Below, in pieces: positions 1 through 8,965 of a stretch of DNA of 64,000 bases (position 1 is the first letter of the stretch; each line of letters begins with the position of its first letter). This DNA comes from DDH964 sp963806685 (lineage in GTDB: Bacteria; Desulfobacterota; Desulfuromonadia; Desulfuromonadales; DDH964): positions 1 to 64,000 of the forward strand of contig CAWDZB010000017.1 in NCBI GenBank assembly GCA_963806685.1, in the 5' to 3' direction. Under the pieces are notes generated by a model. The model searched no databases. It was not told the DNA's origin and saw nothing but the letters and a program-made list of their open reading frames with translations. A program made the translations under genes and the position numbers.

Positions 1-225
1 CGACCTGTGCCTGCTGTTGCTGGAACTTCCCGACGGCAAGCCGCCGGTTTGTTCTTGGCCGAGATCGTCTGGCTAGCCGAACGCGTCGAGGGGGATCGCT
101 GCCAGGCCGGCATGCAGTTCATTCAGGTGCTGGAAGCGGACCGCAAACGCGTCAACCAGTTCATCCTGTCCGCGGCTTCCGACCGCGAAGAGAAGACTGC
201 CCCGAGGGTCGTCGGCCGGACCTGA
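1..225 (+). CDS. PilZ-domain protein, C-terminal fragment (5' end outside window, apparent frameshift)
   Basis: Only the last part of the gene is present. The final ~40 residues contain GMQFIQVLEADRKRVNQFI, which fits the end of a PilZ domain (a G-x-x-F strand followed by a helix rich in D/R before a terminal F-I). PilZ domains bind c-di-GMP and act in the cytoplasm. The preceding PilZ-like strand (LLLELPDGKPP) lies in frame 2, while the rest (LFLAEIVWLAER onward) lies in frame 1, so one base appears to be missing near positions 45-52. The c-di-GMP-binding RxxxR motif would lie upstream of the window and cannot be checked. The assignment is tentative because the fragment is short. Confidence 0.5.
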   Translation, partial: RPVPAVAGTSRRQAAGLFLAEIVWLAERVEGDRCQAGMQFIQVLEADRKRVNQFILSAASDREEKTAPRVVGRT

Positions 226-246
226 ACCGGTTCCTGACCTGAACCT

Positions 247-283
247 CGAAAGCCTGCGGCTGGTTGCTGCAGGCTTTCGTTTC
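247..283 (+). terminator. Probable intrinsic terminator after the PilZ gene
   Basis: An 11-bp perfect stem (CGAAAGCCTGC at 247-257 with GCAGGCTTTCG at 269-279) has an 11-nt loop and is followed by a short TTT. It sits just after the stop of the PilZ fragment and faces the convergent aat gene ending at 321. The T-run is weak, but the stem is A/T-rich at its base on both strands, so it may work in both directions. Confidence 0.6.
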
Positions 284-320
284 ACCTCGGAGAGAGACGC
301 TGCCCGAATCCGGCCCTTTC

Positions 321-1010
321 TCAGCCGGGGAAGGCGCCGCGGGGCGGCTGAGTGGAAGGGGTTACCCCCGCGCGCCGCAAACGGTCGAGGAATTCGCCGC
401 GGGGGATTTCCCGGGCACCAAGACGCAGCAGATGGGGATTGGGCAGCTGGCAGTCGATCAGTTCGAACCCATTTTCCTGCAATCGCCGACAGAGCCAGGC
501 CAGCGCCACCTTGGAGGCATCGGTGGCCCGGTGAAACATCGATTCGCCGAAAAAGCAGCGCCCCAGGCAGATCCCGTACAATCCGCCGACCAGTTCGCTG
601 TCTTGCCAGCACTCGACCGAATGGGCATAACCCAACTCATGGAGCCGCTGGTAGGCCGCGATCATGTCCCGGCCCAGCCAGGTCCCTCCGCCCGGCTCCA
701 GGCGGACTTCGGCACAGGCCCGGATTACCTCCAGAAAAGCACGGTCGCAGCTGACGGTAAACCCTCCCCGGCGCAGGGTATGGCGCAGACTGCGGGAAAG
801 GTGGATGCCGTCCGGCTCGAGGACGCAGCGCGGGTCCGGAGACCACCAGAGGATCGGGTCATCAGGATTGAACCAGGGAAAAATTCCGCTGGAATAGGCG
901 AGCAGCAGGCGCGGTGGTGTGAGATCGGCACCGACGGCCAACAGGCCGTCGGGCTCAGCGAGGTCGGGAAGGGGGAAAACCATTTGGGAGGAAAGGCGAT
1001 AGACCGGCAT
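321..1010 (-). CDS. aat: Leucyl/phenylalanyl-tRNA--protein transferase
   Basis: Aat transfers Leu or Phe from aminoacyl-tRNA to the N-terminal Arg or Lys of proteins and so creates N-degrons for ClpS-ClpAP. The protein (229 aa from this ATG) matches the family throughout: the N-terminal MPVYRL, the AEPDGLLAVGADL motif, SGIFPWF, WWSPDPRCVL, the GGTWLGRDMIAAY stretch, and FFGESMF. The start at 1010 is chosen because family members begin with MPV/MPI-type sequences. A GTG at 1064 would add 18 unconserved residues and neither start has a strong ribosome site. It lies downstream of clpS and clpA on the same strand, a sensible functional unit because substrates made by Aat are read by ClpS and unfolded by ClpA. 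Confidence 0.93.
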   Translation of the reverse strand: MPVYRLSSQMVFPLPDLAEPDGLLAVGADLTPPRLLLAYSSGIFPWFNPDDPILWWSPDPRCVLEPDGIHLSRSLRHTLRRGGFTVSCDRAFLEVIRACAEVRLEPGGGTWLGRDMIAAYQRLHELGYAHSVECWQDSELVGGLYGICLGRCFFGESMFHRATDASKVALAWLCRRLQENGFELIDCQLPNPHLLRLGAREIPRGEFLDRLRRAGVTPSTQPPRGAFPG

Positions 1011-1079
1011 GCGAAAGAAATGGGGTTCAGGTTGAAAGGGGCAAGGATCGAGGCCGAGCCGCACCCCGCTGCATCAGCT

Positions 1080-3366
<2,287 letters not shown>

Positions 3367-3373
3367 ACTCCCT

Positions 3374-3688
3374 TCAGGCCTGTTCGATACTGCACTTGAG
3401 GGGAAAACCGGCTTCCCGGGCCAGGGAATGGACTCGCGCCACTTTGGTTTCGGCGATTTCCCAGGGGAAGATCCCGCAAAGTCCGGAACCCCGCAGGTGG
3501 ACACTAAGCATGATCCGGTTGGCCTCCGTTGCCGGCTTGTGAAACACCAACTCCAGCATCTGGATAACGAACTCCATGGTCGTGTAGTCGTCGTTGTGCA
3601 TCAACACCTTGAACAAGGAGGGCGTCACCCGGCGAACGCGAGTCTGCTCTACACTGCGGGTATTGCCCGAAGTTTCCTGTTTGGCCAA
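3374..3688 (-). CDS. clpS: ATP-dependent Clp protease adaptor ClpS
   Basis: ClpS recognises N-degrons (Leu, Phe, Trp, Tyr at the N-terminus) and hands them to ClpA. The core is intact: SLFKVLMHNDDYTTMEFVI, with the NDD/TTM pocket region, then LELVFHKPATEANRIML and the VHLRGSGLCGIFP helix-turn. I chose the TTG at 3688, preceded at suitable spacing by GGGGAG, giving 104 aa, the usual family size. The longer open frame upstream has no ClpS-like sequence. It is the first gene of the clpS-clpA-aat set, with clpA starting 7 bp after its stop, so the two are probably cotranscribed. Confidence is high for the family and moderate for the start. Confidence 0.93.
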   Translation of the reverse strand: MAKQETSGNTRSVEQTRVRRVTPSLFKVLMHNDDYTTMEFVIQMLELVFHKPATEANRIMLSVHLRGSGLCGIFPWEIAETKVARVHSLAREAGFPLKCSIEQA

Positions 3689-3873
3689 CGTTTTTCTCCC
3701 CCTGTAGTTATCTTGATTTGACTGCCATCCTAGCATAACTTCCCGGTGAGTTCCATACGTCGTCCAGGGAGCCTTCCCGGGCGGCGCCGTTGTTTTTCCC
3801 TTGCGTTGGGTTGCGACTTTTGGCAAAGTATTAGCCCCGCCTAAGTCTTCCCCTTTTTCCGTGAGGAATCGCC

Positions 3874-4050
3874 ATGGGTCTGTCGATCGTCTTCCAATGT
3901 CCGCAGTGCAAGAAACCCGTCAACCGCGACCTCTCCGACATCTCCCCCGTTCACCGAACCCTTTGTCCCGAATGCGCAACCCCGGCCGAACTCTCCGGGG
4001 TCGGCCTGAAGAACTTCCAGCAGGCCCTGCAGGATTACTGCCGGCACTAA
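3874..4050 (+). CDS. Small zinc-ribbon-like protein (58 aa), unknown function
   Basis: This short open frame begins MGLSIVFQC after a GTGAGG ribosome-binding site. It carries two CxxC knuckles (CPQC near residues 9-12 and CPEC near residues 32-35), the pattern of a small treble-clef or zinc-ribbon fold. It ends NFQQALQDYCRH. There is no signal peptide or membrane segment. It sits alone between clpS (divergent) and a small membrane protein, so context gives no function. I believe it is real because the ribosome site, the Cys pairs and the codon use look genuine, but it is too short to be certain. Confidence 0.6.
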   Translation: MGLSIVFQCPQCKKPVNRDLSDISPVHRTLCPECATPAELSGVGLKNFQQALQDYCRH

Positions 4051-4174
4051 GTTCTCCCCCCCTCCGTGACCAGGTTTGACCTGCGTCAAGGTGACCGGCG
4101 TCGCGGTGGCCCAGAATAGGGAGAAATCGGCCTCTGCGCTTCGTCCGCAGCTGGCTCCTGCTGCCGGAGGGAGA

Positions 4175-4303
4175 ATGCTCATGCCTGGAAGCGAAACGAT
4201 CCTCTTTGCCACCATCTGGGGCCTGCTGCTCATCGGCCTGTTCTTTGCCCTGCGCGGCCGTATTCGGAAATCCCGGCAGCACCAGAAGCGTCAGAAGCCC
4301 TAA
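4175..4303 (+). CDS. Small single-pass membrane protein (42 aa)
   Basis: The start is an ATG preceded by GGAGGGAG. The protein is essentially one hydrophobic helix (about residues 8-24, ILFATIWGLLLIGLFFAL) followed by a strongly basic tail (RGRIRKSRQHQKRQKP). This is the layout of a small inner-membrane protein with a cytoplasmic positive tail. I do not recognise a family. A second in-frame ATG two codons later could be used instead. Small proteins of this type often go unannotated, and nothing nearby suggests a partner. Confidence 0.5.
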   Translation: MLMPGSETILFATIWGLLLIGLFFALRGRIRKSRQHQKRQKP

Positions 4304-4693
4304 TCCCCTTCCTCGACTTTGACTACCACCCTGGTTCCCAGCCTGACACTGTGGAGGAAATGGCTGGGACCGGGGTTGTTGGTTCACCCTTCGATCCGCA
4401 CCTTGATCCGGTTTGTCCAGAAGCGGCCGGAGCGCACTTCTTCCCAAGAATCTCACCGCGCCGGTCCCCGCAGGATTTCAAGACCCTGATTGCCCGGTCG
4501 CCGGGGAGAATGAGAGCGTTGCCGCTGCAAAAGGCCCATCCCGGCAAGCCCGGACTCCATAGCCCGGAGGCCAGGGCGTTCAGAAACCCCTCCTTTTTCA
4601 TCCCCGACCTCACCTTCCCGGGTTGCGGCCGTCGCAGAAAATCATACCGATCCAGCGAGGCCATCAGCCTCAAAACACTAGCCCCCTTTTGAT
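4304..4693. other. Gene-free stretch between the small membrane protein and rmuC
   Basis: Open frames exist on both strands here (about 113 and 126 codons), but neither has a convincing ribosome site, recognisable domain or normal codon pattern. I see no RNA gene or repeat in it. Its right end runs into the candidate rmuC promoter. Confidence 0.5.
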
Positions 4694-4722
4694 TTGCGGC
4701 CACTCGCCAAGCCTGCTATGGT
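4694..4722 (+). promoter_or_regulatory. Candidate sigma-70 promoter for rmuC
   Basis: TTGCGG at 4694-4699 and TATGGT at 4717-4722 are separated by 17 bp and lie about 30 bp ahead of the rmuC start. The -35 box is weak and the -10 box moderate, so this is a candidate only. Confidence 0.4.
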
Positions 4723-4751
4723 ACCGCTGAATCCACCTCGGCGAGGATCTT

Positions 4752-6173
4752 ATGACCCCAGTTTCACCTTGGCTCCTGGGGGCACTCGGAGCCGGAATCG
4801 TGTTCGGACTCGGCGTGGCCGCCCTGCTGCTGACCGGCAGGATCCGCCGCGCCCGAGAGGCCGGGTACCATGCCGCCGCGACGGAGGTCGGCACCCTGAA
4901 CGAACGCCTCGCCGGACGGGACAGCCAGTTGCAGGAGCAGCGCAACCGTCTGCAACAGGCGGAGTCGGAGATCGGCCGGCTGCGGGACGACAATGCCCGG
5001 CGCCAGAGCCAGGTCGCGCAACTGGAGGTCCGGCTCGAAGCCGAACAGCGCGCTGCCGCGGAGAAACTCGCCCTGCTCGAGGAAGCCCGGCAGAAACTGG
5101 CCGATGCCTTCAAAGCCCTGTCCGCCGAAGCCCTTTCCAGCAACAACCAGGCCTTTCTGCACCTGGCCAAAACGACCCTGGAGCGGTTCCAGGAAGGAGC
5201 CCGCAGCGACCTCGACAGCCGCCGGCAGGCCATCGACCAGCTGGTCAAGCCGCTGCAGGAGTCCCTTGGCAAGGTCGATGCCCAGATCCAGGGGCTGGAA
5301 AAGGCCCGGACCGGGGCCTACGCCCGGCTCGACGAACAGCTCCGCTCGCTGCTCGTCACCCAGGCTCGGCTGGAGAGCGAGACCGGCAACCTGGTCAAGG
5401 CGCTGCGGGCGCCGATGGTGCGCGGCCGCTGGGGAGAAATCCAGTTGCGCCGGGTGGTGGAGATGGCCGGGATGGTCAACTACTGCGACTTCGTCGAGCA
5501 GGAGACAGCCAACAGCGAAGAGGGACGATTGCGCCCCGACATGGTCATCAAGCTCCCCAACGGCAAGAATATCGTGGTCGACTCCAAGGCCCCCCTGCAG
5601 GCTTACCTGGAGGCCCTCGAGAGCCGGGATGAAGAGGAACGACGCCGGCACCTGCGGGACCATGCCCGCCAGATCCGCAACCATCTGCAGAAGCTCTCGG
5701 CCAAGAACTACTGGGCCCAGTTCCAGCCGACCCCCGAATTCGTGGTCCTCTTCCTCCCCGGCGAGACCTTCTTCTCCGCCGCCCTCGAACAGGATCCCGA
5801 ACTGATCGAATTCGGCGTCGACAGCAGGGTACTGCTCGCCACGCCCACCACCCTGATCGCCCTGCTGCGGGCGGTGGCCTACGGCTGGCGTCAGGAGCAG
5901 CTGGCCGAAAACGCCCAGAAGATCAGCGACCTGGGGAAGGAGATGTACGATCGCCTGGCGAGTCTGGCCGGTCATTTCGCCAGCGTCGGCAAGGGGCTCG
6001 ACCGGGCCGTGGAGGGGTACAACAAGGCGGTGGGCTCCCTGGAAACACGGGTGTTGGTCACCGCCCGCAAATTCCGCGAGCTGGGGGCCGGCGGCGACCG
6101 GGAGCTCGAAGAGCCGGAAGCCGTCGACAAGTCGGCCCGCTCCCTCGACAATTTCCCGCCCCCAGAGAAATAG
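4752..6173 (+). CDS. rmuC: DNA recombination protein RmuC
   Basis: RmuC proteins are nuclease-fold proteins that limit inversions and rearrangements between inverted repeats; their exact activity is unsettled. The 473-aa protein has an N-terminal membrane helix (residues about 7-29), a long Arg/Gln/Glu-rich coiled coil (about 30-110), and the RmuC domain. Typical signatures are APMVRGRWGEIQLRRVVEMAGM, the DMVIKLPNGK-VVDSKAPL stretch with the nuclease-like D and K residues, FVVLFLPGE, and LIALLRAVAYGWRQEQLAENA. The length is normal. The gene stands alone behind a weak promoter, with lemA following after a promoter of its own. Confidence 0.93.
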   Translation: MTPVSPWLLGALGAGIVFGLGVAALLLTGRIRRAREAGYHAAATEVGTLNERLAGRDSQLQEQRNRLQQAESEIGRLRDDNARRQSQVAQLEVRLEAEQRAAAEKLALLEEARQKLADAFKALSAEALSSNNQAFLHLAKTTLERFQEGARSDLDSRRQAIDQLVKPLQESLGKVDAQIQGLEKARTGAYARLDEQLRSLLVTQARLESETGNLVKALRAPMVRGRWGEIQLRRVVEMAGMVNYCDFVEQETANSEEGRLRPDMVIKLPNGKNIVVDSKAPLQAYLEALESRDEEERRRHLRDHARQIRNHLQKLSAKNYWAQFQPTPEFVVLFLPGETFFSAALEQDPELIEFGVDSRVLLATPTTLIALLRAVAYGWRQEQLAENAQKISDLGKEMYDRLASLAGHFASVGKGLDRAVEGYNKAVGSLETRVLVTARKFRELGAGGDRELEEPEAVDKSARSLDNFPPPEK

Positions 6174-6184
6174 CCTCCGCCGCC

Positions 6185-6213
6185 TTTACAAGCCGGGCGG
6201 CACTGACTATATT
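6185..6213 (+). promoter_or_regulatory. Candidate sigma-70 promoter for lemA
   Basis: TTTACA at 6185-6190 and TATATT at 6208-6213 are separated by exactly 17 bp. Each differs from consensus at one position, and they lie about 35 bp ahead of lemA. Confidence 0.7.
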
Positions 6214-6248
6214 GCAGAAAACATTCTTTCCCCGGAGGATTTCACCTC

Positions 6249-6833
6249 ATGACCAAGAAACTGCTGTCGCTGCTGCTGCTCCTGCCGCTTTTGGCCCTTT
6301 CCGGCTGCGGTTACAACCAGATCCAGAAGAACGAGGAAGGGGTCACCGCCGCCTGGGCCGACGTCGAGGCCACCTACCAGCGCCGCGCCGACCTGATCCC
6401 CAACCTGGTGGAGACGGTCAAGGCCTACGCCGCCCACGAGCGGGAGACCTTGGAAGCCGTGACCCAGGCCCGGGCCAAGGTCGGCCAGGTCAATCTCAGC
6501 GCCAAGGATCTCAACGACCCCGCCGCCATGGCGCGCTTCCAGGCCGCCCAGGGCGAGCTCTCCGGCGCCCTCTCGCGGCTGCTGGTGGTCGCCGAGCGCT
6601 ATCCCGACCTCAAGGCGAGCCAGAACTTCAGCGACCTGCAGCACCAGCTGGAGGGGACCGAGAACCGCATCAACGTTGCCCGCCAGCGCTACAACGAGGC
6701 GGTGCGGATTTTCAATACCTCGATCCGCACCTTTCCCAACAACCTGACCAACAACTTCCTGTTGCACCTGGAGCGCAAGGAGCCGTTCAAAGCCGAAGCC
6801 GGCGCCGAGCAGGCCCCGAAAGTGAAGTTCTAG
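6249..6833 (+). CDS. lemA: LemA family lipoprotein
   Basis: The 194-aa protein begins with a lipoprotein signal (a hydrophobic run ending LLALSGC, so the lipidated Cys is near residue 19), then the LemA domain: GYNQIQKNEEGVTAAWADV, the QRRADLIPNLVETVKAYA motif that marks the family, and ENRINVARQRYNEAVRIFN. LemA proteins form helical bundles at the membrane; their role is not defined. It is followed after a single base by a TPM-domain gene. This lemA-TPM pairing is common in bacteria and suggests the two products act together at the envelope. Confidence 0.92.
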   Translation: MTKKLLSLLLLLPLLALSGCGYNQIQKNEEGVTAAWADVEATYQRRADLIPNLVETVKAYAAHERETLEAVTQARAKVGQVNLSAKDLNDPAAMARFQAAQGELSGALSRLLVVAERYPDLKASQNFSDLQHQLEGTENRINVARQRYNEAVRIFNTSIRTFPNNLTNNFLLHLERKEPFKAEAGAEQAPKVKF

Positions 6834-6834
6834 G

Positions 6835-7554
6835 ATGCGTTACCGACTCTGGGCACTGATCCTGCTGTTGATCGCCCTGCCGGCGACGGCCGGAGCCTTG
6901 GACGTGCCACGTCCCACCGGCTACGTCACCGACACCGCGGAGATGCTCTCCCAGGCCACCGTCCAGCGGCTCGACCAGGCGCTGCAGGCCTTCGAGCAGA
7001 GCGATTCGACCCAGATCGCGGTCCTCACGATCCCCTCCCTGAAGGGGGAGCCGCTGGAGGATTACAGCATCAAAGTGGCGGAAAACTGGAAGATCGGCCA
7101 GAAAGGGAAGGACAACGGCGCCCTGCTGCTGATCGCCAAGGACGATCACAAGATCCGCATCGAAGTCGGTTATGGCCTGGAGGGACGCCTGACCGACCTG
7201 CTCACCGGGCGCATCATCGACAACGAGATCACCCCGCGCTTCAAGCAGGGGGATTTCGACGGCGGGATCACCGCCGGCGTAGCGGCAATGATGGAAGCGG
7301 TGCGCGGCGAGTACCAGGGAACCGGTCGCACCACCCAGAAGCACCGCCGCAATCCCTTCGGCCTGCTCGTCACCCTCCTCTTCTTCGGCCCTTTCCTGCT
7401 CGGCGTCTTCCGTCCCCGCGGCAGTCGCTACCGGCGCAGCGGGTTCTGGATCGGCGGTCCTCCCTTCGGCGGCGGTGGGGGCTTTGGCGGTGGCGGGGGA
7501 TTCTCCGGCGGTGGCGGCGGCTTCGGCGGCGGCGGTTCGTCGGGAGGCTGGTAA
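6835..7554 (+). CDS. TPM-domain protein with glycine-rich tail (YgcG family)
   Basis: The protein (239 aa) has an N-terminal signal sequence, then a TPM domain (about residues 25-150; VTDTAEMLSQATVQRL at its start and the IRIEVGYGLEGRLTD motif). A hydrophobic helix follows (about 175-190), and the tail is almost only Gly with Phe/Ser (GGGGGFGGGGGFSGGG type). It starts one base after lemA, so translation is probably coupled. TPM domains are found in photosystem II assembly factors and bacterial envelope proteins; the biochemical role here is unknown. The Gly-rich tail is normal for the family and is not a separate repeat element. Confidence 0.9.
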   Translation: MRYRLWALILLLIALPATAGALDVPRPTGYVTDTAEMLSQATVQRLDQALQAFEQSDSTQIAVLTIPSLKGEPLEDYSIKVAENWKIGQKGKDNGALLLIAKDDHKIRIEVGYGLEGRLTDLLTGRIIDNEITPRFKQGDFDGGITAGVAAMMEAVRGEYQGTGRTTQKHRRNPFGLLVTLLFFGPFLLGVFRPRGSRYRRSGFWIGGPPFGGGGGFGGGGGFSGGGGGFGGGGSSGGW

Positions 7555-7575
7555 GGACTCAGGACTCAGGACTCA
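7555..7575 (+). repeat. Heptanucleotide tandem repeat (GGACTCA x3)
   Basis: Three perfect copies of GGACTCA follow directly after the stop codon of the first TPM gene, within the 37-bp gap before the second. Other heptamer runs occur at about 1078, 13801 and 34293. Confidence 0.85.
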
Positions 7576-7591
7576 ACATTAAGGCCATGCA

Positions 7592-8227
7592 ATGCCCAAA
7601 CTGACGGCGAAAACCATGTTCACCGAAGATGAAAAAGCCCGCATCGAGGCCGCGGTACGCGAGGCCGAGTCCCGCACCAGCGGCGAGATCGTACCGCTGG
7701 TCGTGGACGAGTCCTACCGCTATCCCCGGGCGGAGATCGTCGGCGGCGGATTTTTCGCCCTTGGCCTGGGGGTCCTCGCCTCCTGGGGCTTCGGCCACAG
7801 CTCGGTGTGGGTCTTCCTGCCGGTCTTTCTCCTCGCCTACCTGCCGCTGCGCTATCTGGTCCACTTTCTACCCGGTCTCAAGCGGCGTCTGATCCACCCG
7901 GCGGAGATGGCCGCCGAGGTGGAGGAGAAGGCCCAGATAGCCTTTCTCCAGCACGGCCTCTACCAGACTCGCGACGCCACCGGGGTGCTGATCCTCATCT
8001 CCCTCTTCGAGCGCCGGGTACGGGTGCTGGCCGACACCGGCATCAGTGCCGTCGTCCCGCAGCCGGAATGGGATGGGGTCGTCGCCACCATCACCGCCGG
8101 CATCCGCGCCGGGCAGACCTGCGACGCCCTGTGCACCGCCATCGGCCGCTGCGGCGACCTGCTCGCGGAGCGCTTCCCGCGCAAGTCCGACGACACCGAC
8201 GAACTTCCCAACCTGATCACCGAGTAA
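7592..8227 (+). CDS. TPM-domain integral membrane protein
   Basis: This 211-aa protein has an N-terminal TPM-type segment (FTEDEKARIEAAVREAESRTSGEIVPLVV), two adjacent membrane helices (about 50-70 and 74-90), then the second half of the domain (GVLILISLFERRVRVLADTGI, ending near DALCTAIGRCGDLLAERFP). It is the third gene of a lemA-TPM-TPM run, a commonly seen trio. The products probably form one envelope complex, but that is inference. The start ATG gives the conserved N-terminus; the ribosome site is weak because the heptamer repeat occupies the gap upstream. Confidence 0.85.
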   Translation: MPKLTAKTMFTEDEKARIEAAVREAESRTSGEIVPLVVDESYRYPRAEIVGGGFFALGLGVLASWGFGHSSVWVFLPVFLLAYLPLRYLVHFLPGLKRRLIHPAEMAAEVEEKAQIAFLQHGLYQTRDATGVLILISLFERRVRVLADTGISAVVPQPEWDGVVATITAGIRAGQTCDALCTAIGRCGDLLAERFPRKSDDTDELPNLITE

Positions 8228-8247
8228 TCCCGCCGGTTCCATCAAAC

Positions 8248-8949
8248 CTATCCACGCTTCCCCATCTCGCTCAGCAACTCCACCTGGATGCGCTGGATCT
8301 CCACCAGCCGCTCCCATTGCCGGGAGAGGAGATGGTCGATCTTCTCGTGCAGGTGGCGGATTTCCAGTTCGGCCTTGAGGTTGACCCGGTAGTCGTTTTC
8401 CGAGCGCAGCCGGTCCTTGGCCTCCTGGCGGTTCTGGCTCATCATGATGATCGGCGCCTGGATCGCCGCCAGACAGGAGAGGACCAGGTTGAGCAGGATG
8501 AAGGGATAGGGATCAAAGGGGTGGCGCAGCAGTGCCAGGGAGTTGGCGACGATCCACAGCAGCAGGAAGCCGCCGAAACTGCAGATGAAGCCCCAGCTGC
8601 CGCCGATGTCCGCGATCCGGTCGGAGAGGCGCTCGCCGAAGGAGAGTTTGCGCTCGAACTCGGCGTCGATGTTGGCCGAGAGGGTCTCCTGCCGCGCCAA
8701 GGAATCGAGCACCTGCTGCTCCGAGCGAGGTCAGCTCCCCCTTCTCGTCTTCGAGGAGTCCCTGGATGTAGCGGATCCGATAGCGGTTCAGGTCGGCCTG
8801 GCAGATCATCCCCTCGCTGCTCCAGTCGGGAACCTCCTTGCGGATCGCCTCGGCCACCGGCGCACTCACCAGCGCCGCCGACATCAGGCGGCCCTGCCCC
8901 CTAACCCGCCCCCGCCCGCACACCTGGCAGTACTTTTTGTCTCCTTCAC
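8248..8949 (-). CDS. DUF1003 membrane protein with N-terminal zinc knuckle (two one-base frameshifts)
   Basis: Read from the GTG at 8949 (AAAGGAGG ribosome site), the expected protein is about 233 aa: MKETK, a CxxC knuckle (YCQVCG), ICQADLNRYRIRYIQGLLEDEK, then ELTSL-EQQVLDSLARQ, two membrane helices (FICSFGGFLLLWIVANSL and FILLNLVLSCLAAIQAPIIMMS) and a helical tail. This is the DUF1003 architecture. To read it, one A must be restored in the poly-A run at 8934-8938 (minus strand) and one base removed near 8722; the shifts cancel, so the start and stop are consistent. The gene begins 16 bp after the P-type ATPase stop, so it is probably the third gene of that operon. The function of DUF1003 is unknown. 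Confidence 0.8.
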
Positions 8950-8965
8950 GGCAGCCTCCTTTGCT

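Noticed and set aside
4323..4703. Candidate gene on the minus strand before rmuC
   Set aside because: The frame overlaps the candidate rmuC promoter, has no ribosome site and no recognisable domain.
7470..7551. Possible minisatellite of glycine codons at the end of the first TPM gene
   Set aside because: It is the normal Gly-rich tail of YgcG-type proteins and stays in frame with the stop.
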